From an uncultured Flavobacteriales bacterium (GTDB taxonomy: Bacteria; Bacteroidota; Bacteroidia; Flavobacteriales_G; Salibacteraceae): a stretch of 42,618 nucleotides of DNA. Within the stretch, counting starts at the first letter, position 1; each line of letters begins with the position of its first letter. The stretch is from NCBI GenBank assembly GCA_937899835.1, contig CALCCE010000206.1, positions 1 to 42,618 on the forward strand, written 5' to 3'. The notes under the pieces are model-generated. The model searched no databases, was not told the origin of the DNA, and saw only the letters and a list, made by a program, of their open reading frames with translations. A program made the translations under genes and the position numbers. This document shows, in pieces, positions 8,244 through 17,400 of this stretch.

Positions 8244-9647
8244 ATGGAAAATTTGGCATCTAAAACAAACTTCTTGCTGTGCTGGATAGCACTCTGTCTA
8301 TTGTGCAGCACGGCTTTTCCAGGAAAAGCCTCCGAAAACCTGGGCATTCAATTTCAGCGGGTACAGACGCCCGACCCCAATGAAGAACGCTATCAATTTT
8401 GGGTGGAACACCAGGTCAATCCCGACAGCTTGGTGTTCTATCATTTTGTTTGGCAACTCGAAGGGCGCTTCTACGAATTTGGCTCAAACATCACCTATAC
8501 TTTTCGCATTCCAGAGGGAAACCTGGAACCTGAAGTGAAGCTCCTGGCACATTGGCGTTCTTCCCGCTATGCCGGAGACGATGACGACCCGGGCGTAACG
8601 GTGGTAGAAATTCCCGAAGGTAGCCTGCAACTAATGGAGCAGGCTACGGTGAAAAATGAAGCGCCCAACCTGGCTTTTGGTCGCTTGCCACGTCCAGGGT
8701 TTGGAACCACCTGTGCGTTGAATTTGCGACAGTCTAATTCCGCTTATTACCTGGAAGTGGTGGCCAGCGATGGTATGAATGAGGTTGACGCCTGCAGGCC
8801 CTGGTTGGGGTTCGAAGCGCAACTCCCAGAAAACATACACTTCTTTTCCAGCTTGTTGGAGGCCTTTCCCGACCGTTTGTTTTACCGCGTGGAACCGACT
8901 GAGGGTGGCCTCGACCTTTTGTTGCCCTTTTGCATTTCAGACAACTTGTTTGAAGGCGACTCGGTGAGGGTACAGGTGAATTTTCACGAAAAGATTGACG
9001 ATGTTGCCGGGCCTACCGATGACCCTTACCACAGCATTGCTCAAACCGCACCGGTAGTCGATTCGTGGGACCCCAATAAAAAGGTGGTGTTTCCTGAGCG
9101 GTATTTCTTTCCGGGGCAAACCCTGGAATACACGATTCACTTTGAAAATGAAGGCTCGGCCATGGAAGACTCGGTTTCGCTGATCGATATTTTACCTCGC
9201 GAGCTCGATCCGGCCTCCCTGGTAGTAGTGCGTTCCAGTCATGCTTTTCAGCAGGAATTTGTTGCCGCTCAACGCACCTTTGTGTGGCATTTTGGCGGAG
9301 ACAATTTTCAGTTGGCTCCCTTAAGCAGCCGCTTATCTGGCCTGAACCGTGGTTTCCTCACTTATCGGGTAAAAACAAAAGAAAATTTACCACCCCAAAC
9401 GGTGATCCGCAACCGGGCAGAGGTGATTTTTCACACCGGAAAATCGAAGCTGCTCACCGAATATTGCGAATCCATTTACCCCTGTGGTAGTGATGCAACC
9501 GACCCAACGGAAAAGGAAAAAGCTTCTTTCGAATTTCCTTGGGAACTACTGGTGATCATCGGCTTGCTCCTACTCGCTTTTCGGGTAGGAACTACCGTTA
9601 AAAAAAGAATGCAAGCTTCCGCAGGCCGTTCGGCCAACGAAGACTAA
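8244..9647 (+). CDS. Surface protein with DPNxK-type beta domain and C-terminal membrane anchor
   Basis: A 467-residue protein. A signal peptide ends around residue 29 (LLCSTAFPGKA). The middle is beta-rich. At about 272-400 is the Bacteroidota motif VDSWDPNKK followed by LEYTIHFENEG and LIDILPRELDPASL, which belongs to a DUF11-like domain often found in T9SS-exported adhesin-like proteins (Pfam now calls one such group DUF7619, from memory). Instead of a T9SS sorting tail, a transmembrane helix (ELLVIIGLLLLAFRV) and a short basic tail close the protein. The bulk should therefore face the periplasm with the C-terminus in the cytoplasm. It sits between the TTR-like and CHAT genes, all in one direction, and like the CHAT protein it has signal peptide plus C-terminal anchor, so the two may meet in the membrane. 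Confidence 0.85.
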   Translation: MENLASKTNFLLCWIALCLLCSTAFPGKASENLGIQFQRVQTPDPNEERYQFWVEHQVNPDSLVFYHFVWQLEGRFYEFGSNITYTFRIPEGNLEPEVKLLAHWRSSRYAGDDDDPGVTVVEIPEGSLQLMEQATVKNEAPNLAFGRLPRPGFGTTCALNLRQSNSAYYLEVVASDGMNEVDACRPWLGFEAQLPENIHFFSSLLEAFPDRLFYRVEPTEGGLDLLLPFCISDNLFEGDSVRVQVNFHEKIDDVAGPTDDPYHSIAQTAPVVDSWDPNKKVVFPERYFFPGQTLEYTIHFENEGSAMEDSVSLIDILPRELDPASLVVVRSSHAFQQEFVAAQRTFVWHFGGDNFQLAPLSSRLSGLNRGFLTYRVKTKENLPPQTVIRNRAEVIFHTGKSKLLTEYCESIYPCGSDATDPTEKEKASFEFPWELLVIIGLLLLAFRVGTTVKKRMQASAGRSANED

Positions 9648-9675
9648 GCTGGAAAACGGCGGTCTCACCTCCTGC

Positions 9676-9710
9676 AAAGAGGGTCCTCCAAATTTGGAGT
9701 GGCCCTCTTT
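9676..9710 (+). terminator. Hairpin terminator after the DPNK-domain gene
   Basis: The arms AAAGAGGG (9676-9683) and CCCTCTTT (9703-9710) enclose a second palindrome, CTCCAAATTTGGAG. The hairpin lies 28 bp after the stop at 9647 and is followed by GTGTTCTATT. It separates this gene from the CHAT gene, which has its own promoter candidate just downstream. Confidence 0.75.
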
Positions 9711-9718
9711 GTGTTCTA

Positions 9719-9752
9719 TTGGTGTAAGACTGGGTTGGCATTGTTACTTTTG
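9719..9752 (+). promoter_or_regulatory. Candidate housekeeping promoter of the CHAT gene
   Basis: TACTTTTG at 9745-9752 matches the Bacteroidota -7 consensus TAnnTTTG. TTG at 9719-9721 sits 23 bp upstream and could be a weak -33 element, at the long end of accepted spacing. The start codon at 9781 would leave a leader of about 20-25 nt. Position directly after a terminator supports the call. Confidence 0.45.
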
Positions 9753-9780
9753 GGCATAGTCCACCAACTGCCCGGCTTTC

Positions 9781-12624
9781 ATGTTTTGGAAATGCATCCG
9801 GTTTTCCCTGCTTCTTTTCTGGCTTTTTTGCTTTCTGCTGCGCGCGAAAGCGGCTGACAGCACCGGCATTTGGTTTCATCAAGCAGAGGAAAGAGCCGGT
9901 AAAGGGCATTTCGAGGAAGCGTTAATCGCTTACCGAAAAGCCCGTTTGGGATATGGACAGCGCCATCAACACGACAGTGTAGTGCTGTGTTGGTATGGCA
10001 TTGGAGACGCTTTGCGGAAAACAGACCGGTGGCTCGAATCGATCGAAGCTTTTGAAGAAGGCCTGGGGTATCAACAAACCTTTCAATCTGCGGACAGTGT
10101 GCAGGCCATGCGCTTTTTGCACTACCTCGGTTTTATGCAGGGCAAGCTGGGGAATCTTCCGGTGAAGTTGCATTACTACCAACGCAAGTTGGAATTACTC
10201 GAAGGTGTGGAAGGGCGCCACTCAATGAAGGTGGCCAAATGGTGCATGCAAATTGGCAATCATTACAACCGCATGGGCGATCTGGGAGCTGCCCTACGGT
10301 ATTTGGAACGCGCCCGGGAAATCATGAGTCAACACCATTTCGAAGCCTTCGAAAACCGGTCTGACCTGGCGATTAATTTGGGCTTGGCCCATTTTCATAA
10401 AGGAGAACCAGCGGAAGCACTTCGGCAATACCAACAAGCTTTGCACCTGCGCAAGCGGGCTTTCCCCGAGAATCCAGCGCCCGTAGCTGAAGTATATGCA
10501 TACTTGGGAGCGGCTTATCACGAACTGGGCAACACCGACAGCAGTCGCTATTGCTGGAAAAAAACAGAACGTGAGTTGGAGCCGAAGCACCATCCACAGC
10601 GATTGGAGGCTTTGCTTGGACTCGCCGAAAATATGGATGCAGCTGCGTTGCCCGGCTTGAGTTCGGAAATTGAGCAGCTTGCTGAAAAGGCCTACAAGCC
10701 CCAAAGTCGCGAGCGAACCATCACCTGGGTGCGATTGGGCAACTACCACCTGCACTTGGACAGGATGGAAGAACAGAGCATTGATTTTTACCAGCGTGGC
10801 ATTGCCGAATTGTCAACGGAAAAATCAGAGACGGAAATCACCGAACCTTGGTTGATGTTGGCCCATCTGGGCATTGCCCAAGCCCATTGGCAGCAATATG
10901 CGGTAACAAAAGAATTAGAAACGCTCAAAAAGGCAATGGCGGCCGCAGAGGCGGCCCTCCATCAATTAGAACGCATTCGGAAAGGCTTTGTCTCAGAGCA
11001 ATCGCGAAAAGAAATCACCGGTCGGGTATATGAGCTATACCGTTTGGGCGCGCGCGTGGCCGTAGAACTGGCTCAGGTTTCTGGTAAAAATACGCATGTG
11101 GCCACTGCCTTTCGATGGATGGAAAGCAGCAAGGCCAACTATTTGATGGAGCGTTACCAAGGCTCGATTGTTCGGAATCCTGCGGTGTTGAAACCCGACG
11201 GTTTCCAGGCGTGGGAGCAAACCCGTTTTTCAATTGATTTTTTGACCGCCCGGCTGGATGGCCTCCCGGAAGGGAGACTAAAAACAGATTTGGAAGCAGA
11301 GCTACACAGCCATTTGAATACCCAGGAAAAGTTGTTGGAAGAATTGGAACACCGTATCCCTGGATTTCGACAAAGCATGCAGGAAAGCACCGGGGTGTCT
11401 GTTGTGCGTTTGCAAGATTACCTTCAAAGAGAAGAGGCTGCACTGGTCACCATGCTTTCTGGACCTGGCGAATGCTTGTTGGTGATGGTTTCGGGAACCG
11501 ATATGGTTTGTCACCGCAGTACTTTGCCCAACAATTGGGAGCAAACGATTCAACAATTGCTCTCTTCGGTTCAAAAACCGCCTCTTAATTCTACCGACTT
11601 ACAACAGCAGTACGAAGACTATGGCAAGGCGGGCAACCTGATTTATCAGCAATTGCTGGCGCCACTGTTTCACCAAATGAAACTTCAGGCATTTCCGAAA
11701 CGCCTCATTTTTATTCCCGATGGTGCGGGGTACCGATTGCCATTTGATTTGCTTCCGATAACGGAAGTAGGAGAAACCACCGACTTTCATCAAGTGGACT
11801 ATTTACTGCGGCACACTGCCGTGTCTTATGCGCATTCGGCCCGGATGCTCTTGTCGGGACAAAAAGAGATGGCCAGGCCCGGCCACTTGTTGGCCATGGG
11901 CTTGGACTATGCTGCTCAAGCCACACAAGGTCAGGTAGCCCGGTTGGAATATGCCCGTCAAGAAATTGATGGGATTGCTGCCTATACCAGCCTGGATTTG
12001 CTCTGGGGCGAGGAAGTATTGAAAAGTAAATTAAAGGAACGCATGGCCAGCCCTTCGGTCCTACATTTTACCGCCCACACTGCTATCGATGCCGAACAGC
12101 CGTTGCGCAGTAGTATTCTGGTAAGTGCTCCAGATGGACAAGGCATTGATTCTCTGCGTATATCCGAAATTATTCAATGGTCGATGAGTGCGAAGTTGGT
12201 GGTGCTAAGCGCGTGCAACAGTGGTTTGGGCAAGCAGTTCCAGGGGGAAGGAGCCCAAAGTCTGGCGACTGCTTTTACCTATGCGGGTTGTCCCAGTACC
12301 GTCATGAGTTTGTGGTCGGTCAACGATCAGGCCACCGCCAGTATCGTAGCTGACTTTTATGATGAATTGGCGAAAAAACAACCAGTAGACCTGGCGCTTC
12401 AAGCAGCAAAGTTGAATTATTTGGCAACGCGGACCGATCGCCTCACGAGCCATCCCTACTACTGGGGGGCACTGGTGGCCTCTGGTCGGCCAGAGGCGTT
12501 GGCATTGGAGCAACCCAAGGGGTGGATGGACTATGGGCCATGGGCTATGGCAGTCGGACTGCTCTTGACAGGCTTGGCCTATGGGATAAAAAGAAAAAGG
12601 CCATTCCGAAGAACAGCCTTTTAA
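9781..12624 (+). CDS. TPR-CHAT protein, predicted caspase-like cysteine protease
   Basis: A 947-residue protein. A signal peptide lies at about 1-25. TPRs run from about 28 to 330 (for example ALIAYRKARLGYG and ALRQYQQALHLRK), followed by a helical linker with a coiled coil to about 560. A C-terminal CHAT domain covers about 600-915, with the catalytic dyad H766 in LHFTAHT and C812 in LSACNSG. The following GAQSLATAF and MSLWSVND motifs are typical of the family. A final transmembrane helix (AMAVGLLLTGLAYG) and a basic tail (KRKRPFRR) anchor it, so TPRs and protease should lie in the periplasm. CHAT is a caspase-clan (CD) peptidase family. Here the substrate is unknown; the neighbouring TTR-like and DPNK proteins and the TPR-bearing anti-sigma factor are candidates. 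Confidence 0.92.
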   Translation: MFWKCIRFSLLLFWLFCFLLRAKAADSTGIWFHQAEERAGKGHFEEALIAYRKARLGYGQRHQHDSVVLCWYGIGDALRKTDRWLESIEAFEEGLGYQQTFQSADSVQAMRFLHYLGFMQGKLGNLPVKLHYYQRKLELLEGVEGRHSMKVAKWCMQIGNHYNRMGDLGAALRYLERAREIMSQHHFEAFENRSDLAINLGLAHFHKGEPAEALRQYQQALHLRKRAFPENPAPVAEVYAYLGAAYHELGNTDSSRYCWKKTERELEPKHHPQRLEALLGLAENMDAAALPGLSSEIEQLAEKAYKPQSRERTITWVRLGNYHLHLDRMEEQSIDFYQRGIAELSTEKSETEITEPWLMLAHLGIAQAHWQQYAVTKELETLKKAMAAAEAALHQLERIRKGFVSEQSRKEITGRVYELYRLGARVAVELAQVSGKNTHVATAFRWMESSKANYLMERYQGSIVRNPAVLKPDGFQAWEQTRFSIDFLTARLDGLPEGRLKTDLEAELHSHLNTQEKLLEELEHRIPGFRQSMQESTGVSVVRLQDYLQREEAALVTMLSGPGECLLVMVSGTDMVCHRSTLPNNWEQTIQQLLSSVQKPPLNSTDLQQQYEDYGKAGNLIYQQLLAPLFHQMKLQAFPKRLIFIPDGAGYRLPFDLLPITEVGETTDFHQVDYLLRHTAVSYAHSARMLLSGQKEMARPGHLLAMGLDYAAQATQGQVARLEYARQEIDGIAAYTSLDLLWGEEVLKSKLKERMASPSVLHFTAHTAIDAEQPLRSSILVSAPDGQGIDSLRISEIIQWSMSAKLVVLSACNSGLGKQFQGEGAQSLATAFTYAGCPSTVMSLWSVNDQATASIVADFYDELAKKQPVDLALQAAKLNYLATRTDRLTSHPYYWGALVASGRPEALALEQPKGWMDYGPWAMAVGLLLTGLAYGIKRKRPFRRTAF

Positions 12625-12629
12625 AAATG

Positions 12630-13082
12630 CTATTTGATTAGGTCTACCCTAACCGCTTTTGGACCTTTCAGTCCTTGTTCTATTTCGAAGGAAACCTTGT
12701 CGTTTTCATCAATCGGTTCTTTCAGATCGTTGATGTGAACGAAATACTGATCTTGCGTATCTAAATCACGAATGAATCCAAAACCTTTGTTGTGGTTGAA
12801 GAACTCTACTTTTCCTTTGCGGATAGGATCAAATTCTTCTTCTTCTCGTTTGGGAACGCCGAGCTCAATGCTTTCTGCATCAATCTCTTCTTTTTTCTTG
12901 GTGGGATCTGGTGGTGTATCGGTGATGTTGCCGAATTCATCCACGTAAGCCATCATGTTGTCCAATCCTCCACCTGAAGAATTGGCTTTGCGTTCTTCGC
13001 GCTTTACTGCTTTCTCTTGCCGTTTTTTCAGGCGTTTCTTCTCTTTTTCTTTCTTGCTAAATGTTTCTTGCGATCTACCCAT
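12630..13082 (-). CDS. Cold-shock domain protein with basic N-terminal extension
   Basis: A 150-residue protein. The N-terminal 30-35 residues are very rich in lysine and arginine (KKEKEKKRLKKRQEKAVKRE), followed by an acidic linker. A cold-shock OB-fold sits at about 88-150, with RNA-binding motif 1 as KGFGFIRD and motif 2 as QYFVHIND. It should bind single-stranded RNA or DNA, perhaps as an RNA chaperone. Bacteroidota carry this long form beside the usual 65-residue CspA type. It is convergent with the CHAT gene with five bases between stops, so their transcripts probably overlap. It does not seem to belong to the CHAT cluster. Confidence 0.9.
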   Translation of the reverse strand: MGRSQETFSKKEKEKKRLKKRQEKAVKREERKANSSGGGLDNMMAYVDEFGNITDTPPDPTKKKEEIDAESIELGVPKREEEEFDPIRKGKVEFFNHNKGFGFIRDLDTQDQYFVHINDLKEPIDENDKVSFEIEQGLKGPKAVRVDLIK

Positions 13083-13401
13083 TCGTGTTCTTTAGTATTG
13101 ATGCACCAGTTTTGGCTATTGTAGCCCGTCTTTTGCAGTGTTGTTTCAACCTTGCCCCAGCACTGCCATGTTAATACAACAGTAGGAACCAAATCATGTT
13201 TTGGAGGCCAACCAGTTTCGTCCAATTAGAGGGATGAATTCGAAAAGGGAGTGAAAAAATCAGCCTTTCGGCAGGGTTAAGCGGGTGTTAAACCCTTACT
13301 TTTAAAAAGCTACAAACGGTGCCGAATCCTACCGCAAAGATCGTATTTATTCTTCGGTTGCCCAAAAATAGTTGCCAACACCAAAGGTTGGATTTCTTGT
13401 G
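13083..13401. other. Non-coding gap between the CSD gene and the MtfA-like gene
   Basis: No convincing gene is seen on either strand. A small inverted repeat (CCAAC, six bases, GTTGG) at about 13374-13390 lies just past the MtfA-like stop and is followed on the minus strand by TATTTTTGG, so it may be a weak terminator. The promoter of the cold-shock gene should lie in the left part, but I find no clean TAnnTTTG box. Confidence 0.4.
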
Positions 13402-14283
13402 TTATCCGTTTTTACCGCAGCAGTGCTTGTATTTACGGCCTTTGCCACAAGGGCACGGGCTGTTGCGGCCAACGGAGATGCGCTGCTTGCGCAAGTCGAG
13501 CGCCTGCATGTCGTGCTGAAAAATCTTTTCCAACTTGGCATACAAAGCCGGGTGCTTCTGGGCCAGCAACTTGGGACGTTCGAAAAAGTACTCACTGGCC
13601 ACCGCAAAAAACTCTTGTTTGTTGGTGCCGCCGTAAGGGTTGATGTCAGAATCTCCTTCGTAGATTTCGCCCACCTTTTCTTTGATCAGGTCGAGCCAGG
13701 GTAGCGTGTAGTGCTGTTCGAGTAAGAGCTCGGGCACCCCGTCTACCGCACCGTCTAACTTGTCGATCAGGTGCACAAACTCGTGTATGGCCGTGTTCTT
13801 TTTGTCAGAAGCATTGGAAAAACCATCGCGCAGTGCTTTGCGCGAAAGAATCATTTTGCCTTCCATGTAGCCCGTGCCCACCATGCCCAATATTTTACGA
13901 TCGGGGCCACTGGTTTCAAAACGTTCGTTGAAGCGGCCGGGGTAGATCAATACCTCGTCGAGGTTGTCGTAGGCCCATTCGGGAAATCGGAAAATGGGAA
14001 TTACAGCACTGGCCGCCACCAATAGGCGATCGTCGAGGTCAATATCTGTATTCACCGGAGTGATGATTGTAGTGAGTAGAAACTCCTGCATTTTGAATTC
14101 AAAATGCGCTTTCTCCTCTGCATTCAGCGCATTGTAGAAATTCACCTTTTGGGTCAACACCACCCGCCAATGATCGGGGAAGGGCGGGAGCGGCTGCTCC
14201 TTTTCCTGTTGCTTCTGGCGGAATTCTTTCCAAATCAAAAACAAAATGACTCCTACCGCCAATAAAATCAGATACGTCACCAA
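13402..14283 (-). CDS. MtfA-like (M90) zinc peptidase with C-terminal SEC-C motif
   Basis: A 293-residue protein. There is no ATG start: the frame opens with TTG-GTG at 14283-14278, directly before a hydrophobic helix (residues 2-18), so it is probably a single-pass membrane protein. The central domain resembles MtfA (peptidase family M90, formerly DUF980), with the zinc-binding HEFVH at about 167-171 and ELLLEQHYTLPW and QEFFAVASEYFFE nearby; the latter glutamate is a likely third ligand. The last 20 residues carry a SEC-C zinc motif (SPCPCGKGRKYKHCCG). In E. coli MtfA binds the repressor Mlc; here the membrane helix and SEC-C tail suggest another partner, possibly ribosome- or translocase-related. 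The fusion recurs in Bacteroidota as far as I recall. Confidence 0.88.
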   Translation of the reverse strand: MVTYLILLAVGVILFLIWKEFRQKQQEKEQPLPPFPDHWRVVLTQKVNFYNALNAEEKAHFEFKMQEFLLTTIITPVNTDIDLDDRLLVAASAVIPIFRFPEWAYDNLDEVLIYPGRFNERFETSGPDRKILGMVGTGYMEGKMILSRKALRDGFSNASDKKNTAIHEFVHLIDKLDGAVDGVPELLLEQHYTLPWLDLIKEKVGEIYEGDSDINPYGGTNKQEFFAVASEYFFERPKLLAQKHPALYAKLEKIFQHDMQALDLRKQRISVGRNSPCPCGKGRKYKHCCGKNG

Positions 14284-14366
14284 TAATCGAGGTTAATACA
14301 CTTCGCAAATTGAGAAAAGAAAAACGAACGGCCATAGATAACCAACCGCTTAATAAGCAATCAAGA

Positions 14367-14446
14367 AGGCCGCCCTTGCCTCCTAAATATCGGTAGTGAT
14401 GCATCACCGAAACTCCGGAGTTGGGGGCGGCCTCTGCCAAAGGCAG
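14367..14446 (-). terminator. Branched hairpin downstream of the metzincin gene
   Basis: The outer arms AGGCCGCCC (14367-14375) and GGGCGGCCT (14425-14433) close a structure holding two smaller palindromes (around GTGATGCATCAC and CTCCGGAG). A second hairpin, CTGCC-AAA-GGCAG (14434-14446), abuts it on the side of the gene ending at 14461. The position fits a terminator or 3'-end stabiliser for that gene. Confidence 0.65.
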
Positions 14447-14460
14447 CAATGAAAACCAAA

Positions 14461-17400
14461 TTAGTGCTGAATCATAAGGGTTTTTACCTCACGGTATTGC
14501 TGACTTTGGATGCTGATGAAATAAGGTCCGGGCACCCATTGGGAAGTGCGCAACAGAACCTCAGTTTGACCAGCTGGAATTGCACGTTCGAATAAAATGC
14601 GACCGCTCACATCAAAAACCTGTAGGGTTACGGCTTCGGTTGCATCGGCCAATTGCCATTGCACTGTAGCCTCATAATTGGCTGGGTTGGGGAATACCTG
14701 TACTTCGTTGTCCAGGCCTTCGCTAAACGGTGCTAAGGCTTCCGCAATAGCAGGTTCATCCAACCAAACGCGGTTGAAAATAGCCGGAGCATTGCCGTTG
14801 TATTGATGTCGGGTAACGTAGAAATCGCGGAAACCCACCGAACTGGCCTGCAAAGCGGTGCCAAAAAGATCGAAAGTAGCGGTGCCCGGAATGCTGCCAC
14901 CCGAATAGATGTTGCCGCCGATTCCTCGGGTCATTGCAGAAGGGTTGGCCGTGAAAAAGCTATGGATGACCGGAGCCGCCACTGCCTGATTCCAGGAGTT
15001 GGCCGTTTGGTCGAGGCCTACAATAATACCAACCGGGTTGCTGCCTGGTGTATACACCAACTGCGATACGAGTTGATCGTGCACCATATCGGTATTCAAG
15101 CTGTGGTGGGAGCTACCATAGTTGGGCAAGGGCTGGCTGAAATAAAACGGCCCGATGCCGCCACTGGTTACCTTGTATTTGCTGATGTAGGTCTCCTGGG
15201 TAGGCCAGGTGGTGGTTTGCACATAAGCATTGCCCTGAGCATCGAGCGCCAACCCAAAGGCCTGGTGATAGAGTGCTCCGCCTGGATAGAAAGTGCCATC
15301 GTTGACAAAAAGCCCTGAAGTAGTGTAATAGAGCAGGGTAGAGGCCGCCTGGGTTTTGGAAAAAATTTGATCAACGGCCACCACCACTTCTTTGCCCTTG
15401 AACTCCAGGTAGCGCCCGTGTGCAAAGCCATTTTTTTGGTAAGTGGTGCGCCACGTAACTCCCCCATTTTGATCCATGCGCAACAGACTGGCCGCCCGGT
15501 TGAAAGACGAAGGCTGTGCCTGTAAGGTGAGTCCTGAAAGGGTCAGGCCCGGATTGCTGTAGAGCAAGAAGAACGAAGCATTGTTGGGATCTAACGTACC
15601 AGTAGTGAAAATATCACCTGTAGCAGGATCGTATTGTACCTCGTGCAGTTCGGCGAAAGTCTGGTTGTATTGCACCATCAGCCAATCGAGGTCGCCTTCG
15701 TAGGTATATTTGGCAATGAAACCATAGCGGCCACCTTGCCACGCCGGAAAAGTATTGACATCCGGATTGTTGCCGCCCTCAAAACGCACCGCACCGGTCA
15801 GTTGGCCCGACAAGTAGAGGTTGCTGTCCTGATCCATGGTGATACTGGTGCTGCTGCTGTAACCCATGGCCGAAAAAGACCTTCTGAACCATTCTACCTG
15901 ACCACACTCGTCCAGCTTGGCCAGGAAGAAACTGTTGCCGGTTTGGTTGCTGCCATTGAACGTAACATCCACCAAATGGCCGGTGGCAAACACGTTGCCC
16001 TGAAAATCTTCTTGCAGGTCGAGAATTTGCCCCTTGTCCGCTTCAATTTGCACCAGTGGCCATTGTGTGTTGGCCAGCGACAACAAGAGGCAAGTGGTGA
16101 TCGGCAAATCGCAGGCATTGTTGGCGGCCGTAATCGCTACACAAGGTTCTACCGTTCCACAAAAAGAACCGGGAGAAACCTCTACTCGAACCGTATAAGA
16201 AACCGTGGAGGCAGCTGGAACTGAAAAATTAGCCGGAATGCCGTTGCTCACCACCGAGAGTTGAGCCGGCAATTGTACCTGGGCTTGCCCACCAGTGACG
16301 GCATTGGTGGGGTTGGCGTTGGCAAAAGTGACCTGAAGGTCTACCTGATCGCCTGCTTGATAAGGCCCACTGTTGGTCAGGTCAAGCATAGAAGCACTCA
16401 GAGTATTGCCGGCAATTGGCTGCCGCACAACATTTACCGAAGCATTCGAAGCGGCACTCACACAAGCACCGGTGCCATTGGCCACCAACTGCACGGGCAG
16501 CGTAGTACCTACCACAGTGCCGGCATCAAATTCCAGGTTGAGTGTCACCGTAACGCAGCCACCCGCTGGAATCGACAGGTTGGTGATGGCGCCATTTGTA
16601 AAATCGCCACCTACAGCGAAGTGGAGGCCCAGGGCAGGCAGTTGTGCATTTAGGTTGAGGCCCGTTACCGCCGTAGGGCTGCAAATGTCGTAGGTCAGTT
16701 GCGCTTCGTCACCCAAACAAGTAGGGTAAGTAATCGAGGTAGTGATGTCGAGCGGAGAAGCCGTAACCGGCTGCAACGTAAAATCATCAACCACCATGTG
16801 ACCGTTGTAGCGGTTCTCCACCAAAACCACCAGGTTGTCGAGGTTGGTACCGGCGGGCACTCCCGAAAAGGTAACGGTATTGCGCACCCAAACCTGATTG
16901 GCCGTTGAGGGAGTCACCGAACTGTTGACCCAGAATTCTGGTTGGTAGGTAGGACAGGTAGCAACACTCGGAGGGGTGGTGTTGCCCAATTGGCTAGGGT
17001 TGGGCACATTGATCCAGTTGTGGAGGGTGCCGCCACCGTTGGCCGGCGAACAAGGAGGTGCATCGCTAAAAATAAAGGCCAGACGGGCGTTGGGACACGC
17101 CGTGTAGGAAAGGTAAGTCAACTCATAGGTGATGCCCGATTGTAAGCTTTGGTTGAGTGAAAAACCCAGCGCTTCAATGTTGCCACTGTAGGCAGACATG
17201 CTCGCGTAACCCGTGTTGGGATTGCCCAATGCAAGGTTAGAGGGTCCGTTGGGGGTAGCAATGTTGCACACCGATTGAAAGTTGTTGAACGGATAATTGT
17301 AGTTGCCAGGAAAGAAAAAATCCGGCGTGTTGGAACCACTGTTAATATTGCCATAGCTTACCCGAAAGCTCGAATTCTGGGCAACAGTATTCACATTCTC

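Noticed and set aside
14099-14449. 116-residue minus-strand ORF
   Set aside because: It runs through the terminator region and overlaps the MtfA-like gene in another frame.
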